This document shows, one piece after another, positions 29,404 to 37,574 of a stretch of 37,574 bases of DNA. Position 1 is the stretch's first letter; the number at the start of each line of letters is the position of its first letter. Below the pieces are notes generated by a model. That model was not told the DNA's origin. It worked only from the letters and a program-made list of their open reading frames with translations, and did not search any database. Made by a program: the position numbers and the translations under genes. Source of the stretch: Phycisphaerales bacterium UBA1926 (GTDB lineage Bacteria > Planctomycetota > Phycisphaerae > Phycisphaerales > UBA1924); contig DDFO01000047.1 in the NCBI GenBank assembly GCA_002337215.1, positions 53,672 to 91,245 of the forward strand. Direction: 5' to 3'.

Positions 29404-29913
29404 TTATGCACCGGGATAGGTGATGAACCCCATGTGCATGGCGCAGTGCTTGCAGTGGATGGTGATCCACTGGTCGTGTGTGACGTTCCCGAAGAGGGGG
29501 CTCGGGTGGGACATGTCCTTGCCGGCGATGACGCGTTTGAGTTCCTTGCGGAGTTCGGAGATGCCCTGTGCGTCGGCGATGCCGGGCTCGGGGAAGATCT
29601 CGGCGGCGGAGTCGGGGAGTTTGATGCCGGTGGGCATGGGCTTGTCGCTGATGGCTTGCTTGAAGAAGAGGGCCCGGGCGGCCCAGCGGATGAAGAAAGG
29701 GGCGCGGGTCTTGAAGCCGTCGCACGAGCCGGTAATCAACTTGGCGCAGTGCTCGCAGATCTCCCCGATCGACCAGTTTCCAGTGGTCGTCGCGGTCCCG
29801 GCGTCGACGGCGGCGCTGATGCGCTCGAGCTCGTCGAGGATGTCGGCGATGCTCGAGAAGGCGAGGTCGCGGTGGGGGGCGGCTTTGGTGTTGATCGTCT
29901 GCTTCGTGCTCAT
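29404..29913 (-). CDS. DUF1569 family protein (DinB-like fold)
   Basis: The 169-residue protein resembles DUF1569, a DinB-related four-helix family of unknown function common in planctomycetes and Bacteroidetes. The features are NWSIGEICEHCAKLITGSCDGF around 46-67 and the C-terminal HPSPLFGNVTHDQWITIHCKHCAMHMGFI. Histidines in these stretches (about H54, and H151/H154/H158) could hold a metal, as in DinB proteins. Its ATG at 29913 overlaps the stop of the DUF2752 gene as ATGA, so it is translationally coupled; the Eis-like gene follows 25 bases later. Confidence 0.8.
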   Translation of the reverse strand: MSTKQTINTKAAPHRDLAFSSIADILDELERISAAVDAGTATTTGNWSIGEICEHCAKLITGSCDGFKTRAPFFIRWAARALFFKQAISDKPMPTGIKLPDSAAEIFPEPGIADAQGISELRKELKRVIAGKDMSHPSPLFGNVTHDQWITIHCKHCAMHMGFITYPGA

Positions 29914-30410
29914 GGTGCGATCGTAGATGCCGCGGGTAGGGATGTTCCGTCATCGCGAGAGTGGTTCGGATCGGCGTGGTGGTGCGCGCCGACGGGGCGG
30001 AGCGGCTCGAGGACGGCGAGGGGGATGTTGCGGGCGATCCAGAACCCGAGCACCAGCGCGAGGACGGCGTAGCCGGTCCAGCCGGGGAGGAAGCGGACGG
30101 TGCTCTCCCGCCCCGCGGCGCGGAGAACGGCACCGCGGACGAGAAGGGCGAGGGCCGGGACGGCGAGGAGTATGAAGAGCGGGTTGTTGCGGAGGCTGAG
30201 AGCCGGATCGGCGTTGAGGAGGGCGTGGGTGGCGCGGGTGGAGCCGCAGCCGGGGCAGAGGACGCCGGTCATCGCGTGGAGAGGGCACCGGTACCAGGCG
30301 GGGAAGTCGATCGGCTCGTTGAGCCCGGCGATGAGCAGCCATGCCGCGATGCCGATGAGAGTGGCGACGGCGACGAGGCGTTCTGGTAGGCTGGTCGGCG
30401 GCCGCGGCAC
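29910..30410 (-). CDS. DUF2752 membrane protein
   Basis: A 166-residue protein with the DUF2752 hallmark CPLHAMTGVLCPGCGSTRA (42-60), in which a membrane-proximal cysteine cluster is followed by T-R-A, and hydrophobic segments at about 13-30, 77-95 and 112-126. Function is unknown for the family. I chose GTG 30410 because it has a GAGGAG ribosome binding site 8 bases upstream (complement of 30419-30424). The in-frame ATGs at 30494 and 30497 would place the start codon on top of the divergent gene's own ATG at 30496 and add a P/T/G-rich 29-residue extension. It leads the four-gene minus-strand run and diverges from the zinc-ribbon/CD225 group. Confidence 0.85.
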   Translation of the reverse strand: MPRPPTSLPERLVAVATLIGIAAWLLIAGLNEPIDFPAWYRCPLHAMTGVLCPGCGSTRATHALLNADPALSLRNNPLFILLAVPALALLVRGAVLRAAGRESTVRFLPGWTGYAVLALVLGFWIARNIPLAVLEPLRPVGAHHHADPNHSRDDGTSLPAASTIAP

Positions 30411-30495
30411 CAGGGCGGCTCCTCGCCCCGTCCCGGTTTCTCGCCCGGTTGGGGTTCCGGGCTGCTCGTTGGTGTGGGGATCTGCTGGGGGCATC

Positions 30496-30840
30496 ATGTT
30501 CTGTCCGAATTGCGGATCGGAGATGAGCGGACGCGAGTGTAGTTCCTGCGGCGCTCGGCTCGCGGGCGGATCGACGGCGCCTTCGGATGACGGCGGGCTG
30601 GGGTATGTGATCCCGATGAATGTCGAGCCGTGCTCGACGATCGCGGGGTACCTCGGGCTGTTCTCGGTGGTGTTCGTTTTCCTGGGCCCGTTCGCGGTGA
30701 TTCTGGGGGTGTGGGGCCTCAGGCGGATCGCGAACGATGGTCGCGTCAAGGGCAAGAGCCGGGCGTGGACCGGGATTGTGCTCGGAACGATCGGGACGCT
30801 GCTGATGCTGCTGATCGTGTACGCGGTGGTGACGGGTTGA
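30496..30840 (+). CDS. Zinc-ribbon DUF4190-like small membrane protein
   Basis: A 114-residue protein beginning with a two-knuckle zinc ribbon (MFCPNCGSEMSGRECSSCGARL, cysteines 3, 6, 15 and 18), a short Gly/Ser-rich linker and a two-helix membrane domain at about 48-70 and 89-113. Between the helices lies a loop reading GVWGLRRIANDGRVKGKSRAWTGIVLG. This loop and the G-x-x-L between helices match DUF4190. The family's role is unknown. The next gene, also with a zinc ribbon, starts 36 bases later. The start has a GGGGG stretch 5-6 bases upstream. Confidence 0.85.
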   Translation: MFCPNCGSEMSGRECSSCGARLAGGSTAPSDDGGLGYVIPMNVEPCSTIAGYLGLFSVVFVFLGPFAVILGVWGLRRIANDGRVKGKSRAWTGIVLGTIGTLLMLLIVYAVVTG

Positions 30841-30876
30841 GGGCTCAGGACCGGCGGGATCGCGGAGGGAGGCGAG

Positions 30877-31281
30877 ATGTATTGTTCGGCGTGCGGGGCG
30901 GAGAACTCGGACAACAGCTATCGGTGTGACTCGTGCGGCGCGGTGCTCGTGCGGACGGTCGATCAGGGCGGTTCGGGGAATGTGCATTACGACCCGGAGG
31001 GGCTGGGCCCCGCGCCGGATCGGCTGGCGTTTTCGATCGTGGTGACGATGCTGTGCTGCTGGCCGTTCGGGATCCCGGCGATCGTGTACGCGGCGAAGGC
31101 GATGTCGGCGAACGGGCAGCGTGACTACATGCAGGCGCACGAGATGACCAAGAAGGCGTCGACCTGGTGCTGGGTCGCGTTCTGCGTGGGGTGCGCGGTG
31201 TGGGGGAGTTACGGGCTGTTCATTGTGCTGATGATGGTGGTGGGCGCGGCCGGGGCGGCGGGCGCGGCCGGGGCACCCTAA
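30877..31281 (+). CDS. Zinc-ribbon CD225/dispanin family membrane protein
   Basis: The 134-residue protein starts with a zinc ribbon (MYCSACG...YRCDSCG, cysteines 3, 6, 17 and 20), then a CD225 domain: PDRLAFSIVVTMLCCWPF at 47-64, GIPAIVYAAKAMSANGQRDY at 65-84, and a second hydrophobic segment at about 98-125. The paired cysteines, the P-x-G-I-x-A-I-V-Y run and the loop ending KKASTW are the signature shared with animal IFITM proteins, which are membrane-shaping antiviral factors. Bacterial members have no settled role. The tail is GAAGAAGAAGAP. A GGAGG ribosome binding site lies about 8 bases upstream. It is followed by a shorter paralogue. Confidence 0.88.
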   Translation: MYCSACGAENSDNSYRCDSCGAVLVRTVDQGGSGNVHYDPEGLGPAPDRLAFSIVVTMLCCWPFGIPAIVYAAKAMSANGQRDYMQAHEMTKKASTWCWVAFCVGCAVWGSYGLFIVLMMVVGAAGAAGAAGAP

Positions 31282-31312
31282 CGCGGGTGTGGTCCGTCTG
31301 GTATTCTTATAA

Positions 31313-31348
31313 ATCCGGATCGGCGGGGCGTGTGAGCGGTATCCGGAT
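31313..31348. repeat. Pair of ATCCGGAT palindromes upstream of the second CD225 gene
   Basis: The 8-base palindrome ATCCGGAT occurs at 31313-31320 and again at 31341-31348, 28 bases apart. A TATAAA box (31308-31313) touches the first copy. The placement over a likely promoter 58-93 bases before the CD225 start suggests operator sites, but only two copies are seen. Confidence 0.35.
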
Positions 31349-31405
31349 ATTCGAACCGAACTCAACTCTGTCGCGGGCGCGGCACGACGGAAAGGCGGCA
31401 ACGGG

Positions 31406-31729
31406 ATGTCTGACGAGCACGGCGCGGCGGGCGGGTACGGCGGTGGTGGCGCGGATCGAGCGCCGGACCGGTTGGCGTGGTCGATCGTGGTGACGGTGCT
31501 GTGTTGCATGCCGTTCGGGATTCCCGCGATCGTGTACTCGGCGAAGGCGATGTCGGCGAACTCGGCGGGGAACTTCGCGGAGGCGTGGGACGCGTCTCGG
31601 AAGGCGAAGACCTGGATCACGGTGGCCGCGGTCACGGGCGGTGTGATCGCGTTGGCGTACTTCGGGCTGATGATGCTCGGCGTGATCGCCGGTGCCGCGG
31701 GCGCGGCCGGGGGCGGCGTAACGCCCTGA
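31406..31729 (+). CDS. CD225/dispanin family membrane protein (no zinc ribbon)
   Basis: This 107-residue protein is a paralogue of the preceding gene without its zinc ribbon. After a Gly-rich N-terminus (MSDEHGAAGGYGGGGADRA) it reads PDRLAWSIVVTVLCCMPF, GIPAIVYSAKAMSANSAGNF and ASRKAKTW, then a second hydrophobic segment and a GAAGAAGGG tail. The two CD225 domains agree at most positions, so a tandem duplication followed by loss or gain of the ribbon is likely. It has its own 124-base upstream region with a TATAAA box and two ATCCGGAT palindromes, so it may be expressed separately. The SD is AAAGGCGG, about 10 bases upstream. Confidence 0.86.
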   Translation: MSDEHGAAGGYGGGGADRAPDRLAWSIVVTVLCCMPFGIPAIVYSAKAMSANSAGNFAEAWDASRKAKTWITVAAVTGGVIALAYFGLMMLGVIAGAAGAAGGGVTP

Positions 31730-31966
31730 TTGTGGTCAAATCGGAGTGCCCCGGGGCGCGGCGTGCCGGTCGGGCGGGGTTGGCCGGGCGATCGATGATC
31801 GCGCGGGGGCGTTGTCGTGCGCCGGGTGTGAGGGGATCGGTGGGGATATCTTCGGGATGCATCCTTCGCGGTTTGCGTTCCGAAGGAGAAGCGTCCGCGG
31901 GTATATTGCGGGTTCGGATCGATATGGTCTTCGGACCGTGCTGCGAGGAACAGGGGAGCGTGCGTG

Positions 31967-34630
31967 ATGCAGTGTCTGGATGGTCTGGCGGGTGGGTGTG
32001 TTGCGGGTGTGCGGGCCGCGGCGTGGCTGTCGTTGGGACTGTGCGTCGCCTCGTCGGGCGCTGGGGACGAGCCGCCCAATCTCGCGGTGGGAGCAGATGC
32101 CTCGGCGAGCTCGCAGTGGACGAACGACTCGCCGGCCTGGGAGGCGATCGATGAGCGTGTGCAGGACGACGGGCGTTGGGTGAGCGCAAATGTCGGCGGG
32201 CCGCACTGGTTGCGGCTGGATCTTCCCGAGGCGGTGACGCTGGGGAGCTACCACATCTGGATGGGCATCGAGGTTCCGCGGGCAAGCGGTGAGCAGTTCC
32301 CGATCTCGGACTTCGAGTTGCAGTGGCTCGACGGCGAGACCTGGCGGACGGTCCCCGGCTCTGAGGTGAGTGGCAATGAAGAGGCGGAGCTGGCGGTCCC
32401 GTTCGACGGGCCCGTGACGGCGTCGAGCTTCCGGATGTGGATGACCGACAGCGGGTTCGTGCGGGTGCGCGAGGTGCTGCTGTGGGCTCCGCTGGACGGC
32501 GGCGGGACCCCCGAGCTGGGGGCGGGGATCTTCATGCCCAGCGACCTTACCGATCCGACGGCGCACCCGGTGCTGGTGAACCAGATCGGATACGACACAG
32601 CGGGGGCGAAGCGGTTCACGGCGCCGATCACCGAGGACGGGTCGCTGTTCGAGGTGATCGAGCAGGGGTCGGGTGGGGTGGTGTTCTCTGGAACGGTGAC
32701 CGGGGGCTTGGGGGATTTCTCGGCTTTCGAGCCCGCGGTGGACGATCTGGAGTACCGCGTGCGGGTGAGTGGCAACCGGTCGGACGGGGAGCCCTTCGAT
32801 GATGGTCTCTCGCACCCGTTCGAGATCGGGCGGATGCTGACGCTGCGTCGGACGACGGAGGACGCGCTGCACTTCATGATCGATTCGCGGACGATGGTCT
32901 CGACGCACCCCTCGGGGAGCGGGGGTGGGGGCTGGCGCGACGGCGGGTACTTCACGGGCGAGATGATCTCGCTGGCGATGCAGTACGCGGCGCACCCCGG
33001 GTATTACGAAAACACGATTCCCGAGATCGATCTGCCGGCGGAGGGCTCGGCGCTGCTGGACCCGGGGTACGTGTTCGAGAACTCGTTTTTCGATTTCAAC
33101 TTCCCGGCGACCGCTGAGGACTATCACACGGGGATCGTGGCGACACTCGACAACAGCGCGAGCGACGCGGTGAAGTTGTTGCACTGGGGCACGGGGATGA
33201 TCTACCTCGACCCCGATGAGGACATGGACACGACGGCGAACCCGGTCCGCGGGATCTTCTCACAGGCGATCGAGCAGCTGGCGTTCTTCCTGTACCTCTA
33301 TCCGAGCTTCGCGGACGATGTGGACGAGTCGTTCTATCTCTCGGTGCGCGACGCGACGATCGGTTGGTGGTCGCAGGTCGGTCTGTACGACGTCGTCACG
33401 CTCGTGGGGAGCTTCAAGGGCAAGGACGCGCCGGGGCACTCGGTCATGCCGAACCTGATGATGCACGAGGTCGCGGTGCGCGACGGGCTCGCAAACGCGG
33501 ACGCGTTTCTGGACGCCGCGGTCGCGCAGGCGGCCTGGGTGATCTCGACCTACGACCCGACCGACAAAGTGATCGCGAAGGAGCAGCGGGTCAGCGAGTT
33601 CAAGTGCTACACGGGGCTCGCGATGTTGCAGGCCGAGCATCCGGATGTCGCGCCCGCGGGTCTCGGGGCGTGGCTGGACGCGTGGGTCGACAACGCGGTG
33701 GCGCTGAGCGACAACCTCTACGACTTCCGGAGGTACGACACGGAGTCGTGGACGATCCCGCAGCCGTGGAACGAGCCGGGCAATATCGCGGCGTTCCCGG
33801 GGATCCTCGCGTCGATCGAGGCGCTCGGGATCGACGGGGTCGGCGATCACGCCTCTGGGCCTCGGGGCGGGCGGCTGGGCGAACTGCGGGCGAGCCACTT
33901 CGACAACCTGTTCGGGCGGAACCCCGTCGGTGCGGCGACGAGCGGCATCCCGGGGGCGGACTTCCCTGGGATCGACGCGTGGTGGCCCCGGATCTACACG
34001 GGGCGTGCGGGGTGGCTCGAGCTGTGCCGGGGGACGATCAACTCGTGCGCCGCGACGGAGCACTACCCCTACGAGTTCCGCAGCGAGTACCGGCACGCGG
34101 AGGGCTGGGTGGCGCACAACGCGGGGCTGAACGTCTCGCTGGCGTATCTGTCCCGCGACGCGATCTCGCTGGAGCTGCTGGACGGGGCGGGTGAGCCGAT
34201 CGTTGGGGACGAGCCGACGACGGAGTTCCGGGTCCGTCTGCACGCGCCGTTCGAGCCCGCGATGGTGGGGTCGTCGGTCGGGGTGCGGGTTGTCGTCGAT
34301 GGCGTCGAGCATGAACTGACGGCGACCGTGGACTCGGTGACGAGCGCGACGACGGGGCCCGTGCACCGTGGCGCGGTGGGGTTGAACGATCCGAGCGTGG
34401 ATGCCCGGCTCGCGTACGGGATCGGGTTCATGGCATCCGAGACCGCGATCGCGGGCGCTTGCGGGGCGGATCTTGCGCTGCCGGCCGGCGTGCTGGATCT
34501 CGCGGACATCAATGCGTTCGTGACGGGGTTCGTCGGCGCGTCGGACATCAGCGATCTGAACGGGGACGGGGTGTACGACCTCGGGGATATCGCGCTGTTC
34601 GTCGGTGTGTTCGTGAGTGGGTGCCCCTGA
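31967..34630 (+). CDS. Exported GH9-like glycoside hydrolase with discoidin domain and dockerin-like tail
   Basis: The 887-residue protein has a signal peptide (about 1-34) and an F5/8-type C (discoidin) domain at about 38-170 (NLAVGADASASSQW). An N-terminal cellulase Ig-like domain opens at about 200 (HPVLVNQIGYDTAGAKRF), followed by a GH9-type (alpha/alpha)6 domain. GH9 features are the GRNPVGAATSG loop and E712 in AEGWVAHNAGLNVSLAYL, matching the acid glutamate region. The catalytic-base motif DAGD reads D325-G-G-Y328, so the second aspartate is tyrosine. The C-terminus has two dockerin-like halves, the second with a full calcium loop D863-L-N-G-D-G-V-Y-D871, and ends SGCP, a tail typical of planctomycete exported proteins. 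ATG 31967 was chosen (GGGGAG upstream); GTG 31964 is equally near. Confidence 0.8.
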   Translation: MQCLDGLAGGCVAGVRAAAWLSLGLCVASSGAGDEPPNLAVGADASASSQWTNDSPAWEAIDERVQDDGRWVSANVGGPHWLRLDLPEAVTLGSYHIWMGIEVPRASGEQFPISDFELQWLDGETWRTVPGSEVSGNEEAELAVPFDGPVTASSFRMWMTDSGFVRVREVLLWAPLDGGGTPELGAGIFMPSDLTDPTAHPVLVNQIGYDTAGAKRFTAPITEDGSLFEVIEQGSGGVVFSGTVTGGLGDFSAFEPAVDDLEYRVRVSGNRSDGEPFDDGLSHPFEIGRMLTLRRTTEDALHFMIDSRTMVSTHPSGSGGGGWRDGGYFTGEMISLAMQYAAHPGYYENTIPEIDLPAEGSALLDPGYVFENSFFDFNFPATAEDYHTGIVATLDNSASDAVKLLHWGTGMIYLDPDEDMDTTANPVRGIFSQAIEQLAFFLYLYPSFADDVDESFYLSVRDATIGWWSQVGLYDVVTLVGSFKGKDAPGHSVMPNLMMHEVAVRDGLANADAFLDAAVAQAAWVISTYDPTDKVIAKEQRVSEFKCYTGLAMLQAEHPDVAPAGLGAWLDAWVDNAVALSDNLYDFRRYDTESWTIPQPWNEPGNIAAFPGILASIEALGIDGVGDHASGPRGGRLGELRASHFDNLFGRNPVGAATSGIPGADFPGIDAWWPRIYTGRAGWLELCRGTINSCAATEHYPYEFRSEYRHAEGWVAHNAGLNVSLAYLSRDAISLELLDGAGEPIVGDEPTTEFRVRLHAPFEPAMVGSSVGVRVVVDGVEHELTATVDSVTSATTGPVHRGAVGLNDPSVDARLAYGIGFMASETAIAGACGADLALPAGVLDLADINAFVTGFVGASDISDLNGDGVYDLGDIALFVGVFVSGCP

Positions 34631-34802
34631 AGGCGGGTTGCGTGTGTCGTTCTTTCAGACCGAGCGCGGCCTCGGTGAAGGCGGCGTTCTGACCACGGAC
34701 CGTTCGAAAATGTGAGAAGGGGGGTCGTGCACGCGGCGACCCCACGCCTCGTGGCAGTCGGGCTCGTCGGGGCTCAGAGGAATGTTGATCGCGTCGAGGG
34801 GG

Positions 34803-35489
34803 CTAGCGCCGACGCCTGGGAACAAACGCTGCGAGCGCCAGCAGTGTGGCGGCGGCGGGTGTGGGGATGAGCATGAACCCGAGCCCCGCGTTGTAACGCA
34901 TGTTGAAGAGCCCGGCTTGCTCGAAGATGTCTGCGGCCGGCATCGTGGCTGGTCCTTCGATTCCGATATCGGCGCTGAAGCCGAACTCCATGAACGCGTC
35001 GGGTCCGAGTTCGCCCTCGGGTGCGGGGTTGTCGGTGTCGCCACCCAAGAGGGCGAGGGTGACATTGTTGAACATCACGCTGGTGCCAAGGCCGAACGGC
35101 GTGAGGTCGATCTCGAAGTCGCCGACGTTGATCGCATAGGGGACGGACCACGCGGTTCGGAATCCGTTGGATTCGAACGTGTTGTCGACCATGATGGGAT
35201 CGAATTCGAAGCCCATGTCGGTCTCGCCGTCGCCGTTCATATCGAACCCGAACTCACCGGTGATCCAGACTTCGCACATGGTGCCCGCGGCGGGCATGTC
35301 GATCGAGTAGACGCCGGTCGCGGGGTTGTCGGTGTCGGGTGCCATGTCGAGGCGGAATGTCACGGCGCTGGGCGGGGCGAATCCGAGCAGCGAAGCTCGG
35401 CCGTTCTCGATATAGAAGGCGGAGGTGTGCGCCGCGCTCGCGATACCCGCGGAGAGCACTAGGGCGGCGGTGATGATGGTGGTGCGCAT
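34803..35489 (-). CDS. Exported protein with PEP-CTERM-like sorting tail (second)
   Basis: The 228-residue protein has a signal peptide (MRTTIITAALVLSAGIASAA) and ends IPTPAAATLLALAAFVPRRRR: a P-T-P motif, a hydrophobic helix and four arginines, like the protein at 16540-17145. The mature part is Asp/Gly/Phe-rich and contains an acidic turn FDMNGDGETDMGFEFD that fits a calcium-binding loop. No enzyme motif is seen, and the two sorted proteins share only their ends. The AAGGAG ribosome binding site is 6 bases before ATG 35489. It converges with the GH9-like gene, leaving 172 bases that contain only a 6-bp ACCGAG/CTCGGT stem at 34659-34676. Confidence 0.8.
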   Translation of the reverse strand: MRTTIITAALVLSAGIASAAHTSAFYIENGRASLLGFAPPSAVTFRLDMAPDTDNPATGVYSIDMPAAGTMCEVWITGEFGFDMNGDGETDMGFEFDPIMVDNTFESNGFRTAWSVPYAINVGDFEIDLTPFGLGTSVMFNNVTLALLGGDTDNPAPEGELGPDAFMEFGFSADIGIEGPATMPAADIFEQAGLFNMRYNAGLGFMLIPTPAAATLLALAAFVPRRRR

Positions 35490-35712
35490 CGGATTCTCCT
35501 TCTTCCCCCGACGTCGGGCGATATTCCATGTCCCCGGACCGGATTCGGCCTGGCCTCACGGGGTGGTCTCTGTGTTCGTTCCTCCCTGGCAATAGGAAGC
35601 ATGACACCGGCCGGGCGTGCGGCAATGGAACCGGCGGAATTCGGGTCAACGGAGGCTCGCGCGCGGTCGATCGTGTGGCGTTGATCCCCCGAAGTCGGCA
35701 TACCTCAGACAC

Positions 35713-35740
35713 AAAAAAAGCCGCGTCTCGCGACGCGGCT
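35713..35740 (-). terminator. Intrinsic terminator of atpD
   Basis: A perfect 9-bp stem AGCCGCGTC/GACGCGGCT (35719-35727 with 35732-35740, loop TCGC) is followed on the minus strand by seven Ts. It stands 25 bases past the atpD stop. Confidence 0.88.
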
Positions 35741-35765
35741 CGTGTGGATCGGACTGTCGGTTCGA

Positions 35766-37418
<1,653 letters not shown>

Positions 37419-37574
37419 TCAGTCCATGGTTTGCAGGAAGAATTCGACGGGCGAGGCGAGCCGGGCGAAGACCCACCCGGCGGGGATGCCGACCAGGGCC
37501 CCGACGATCGCGAGCGGCCAGGAACTGAACTTGAGCCCGAGCAGGGCACCCAGCAGCCCCGCCGCGACGAGGAC
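37419..37574 (-). CDS. Membrane protein, C-terminal fragment (runs off right edge)
   Basis: The last 51 codons of a minus-strand gene. They read as coherent protein: VLVAAGLLGALLGLKFSSW, PLAIVGALVGIPAGWVFARL and a short tail ASPVEFFLQTMD before the TGA at 37419. Two hydrophobic segments with small residues point to a small integral membrane protein. The family is not recognisable from this part. It lies 204 bases upstream of atpD in the same direction. Confidence 0.55.
   Translation of the reverse strand, partial: VLVAAGLLGALLGLKFSSWPLAIVGALVGIPAGWVFARLASPVEFFLQTMD

Noticed and set aside
34555..34745. Small minus-strand ORF in the spacer after the GH9-like gene
   Set aside because: It overlaps the GH9-like gene's 3' end antisense, has no ribosome binding site and an R/P/T-rich composition typical of shadows here.

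Overview
The window is about 37.6 kb of GC-rich bacterial chromosome, most likely from a planctomycete of the Phycisphaerae/Phycisphaerales type. That reading rests on several features seen together: two exported proteins ending in a proline-rich PEP-CTERM-like sorting tail closed by RRRR (16540-17145, 34803-35489), an exported glycoside hydrolase ending in a dockerin-like EF-hand with a terminal GCP, a secreted squalene-cyclase-like repeat protein, many small membrane proteins with CxxC zinc knuckles, and a lysine-rich histone H1-like protein. No rRNA, tRNA, CRISPR array, transposase or phage gene was recognised. The assignment is inference from gene content.

Layout. 1-172 is the start of a secreted protein running off the left edge. 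690-4605 (+) holds nuoF followed by a tight lipid cassette: a YnbA-type CDP-alcohol phosphatidyltransferase, a CdsA-type cytidylyltransferase and a PlsC-type acyltransferase. 4639-5891 (-) is a coupled pair: a metallo-beta-lactamase-fold protein with an eroded metal site and a zinc-ribbon membrane protein. 6471-9224 (+) is a large PHP-domain/glycosyltransferase fusion, and 9366-10283 (-) is the histone H1-like protein. 10561-16465 carries mainly housekeeping and signalling genes: class II DAHP synthase, PilZ, HIT/Ap4A-phosphorylase-like, CBS pair, leucyl aminopeptidase and sulfotransferase. 16540-17145 (-) is a sorted surface protein. 17469-21365 is an exopolysaccharide cluster: GT4 and polysaccharide pyruvyl transferase on the minus strand, diverging from two WcaF-like acyltransferases on the plus strand. 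21387-23033 (-) is a very acidic, mostly disordered membrane protein with three copies of an 18-residue motif. 23149-27160 (+) holds the squalene-cyclase-like protein, an M32 carboxypeptidase, an AsmA-like protein and a small zinc-knuckle ORF. 27161-27666 is a repeat-rich convergent spacer. 27667-30410 (-) is an operon-like run of DUF2752, DUF1569, Eis-type acetyltransferase and EamA transporter genes. 30496-31729 (+), diverging from it, holds three small membrane proteins (zinc-ribbon/DUF4190, zinc-ribbon/CD225, CD225). 31967-34630 is a GH9-like exported enzyme, 35766-37214 (-) is atpD, and the window closes with the 3' end of a membrane protein gene.

How the parts may work together. The lipid cassette could make a dedicated phospholipid. 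The polysaccharide cluster with the nearby sulfotransferase and the PHP-GT fusion points to a decorated extracellular polymer, and the sorted proteins and GH9-like enzyme to surface or secreted functions. The two most promising little-described items are the CD225/DUF4190/DUF2752 small-membrane-protein neighbourhood and a roughly 85-bp palindromic repeat family. The repeat is present in three copies, all in convergent spacers, and two of them are interleaved with a perfect 47-bp duplication of a neighbouring gene's 3' end.
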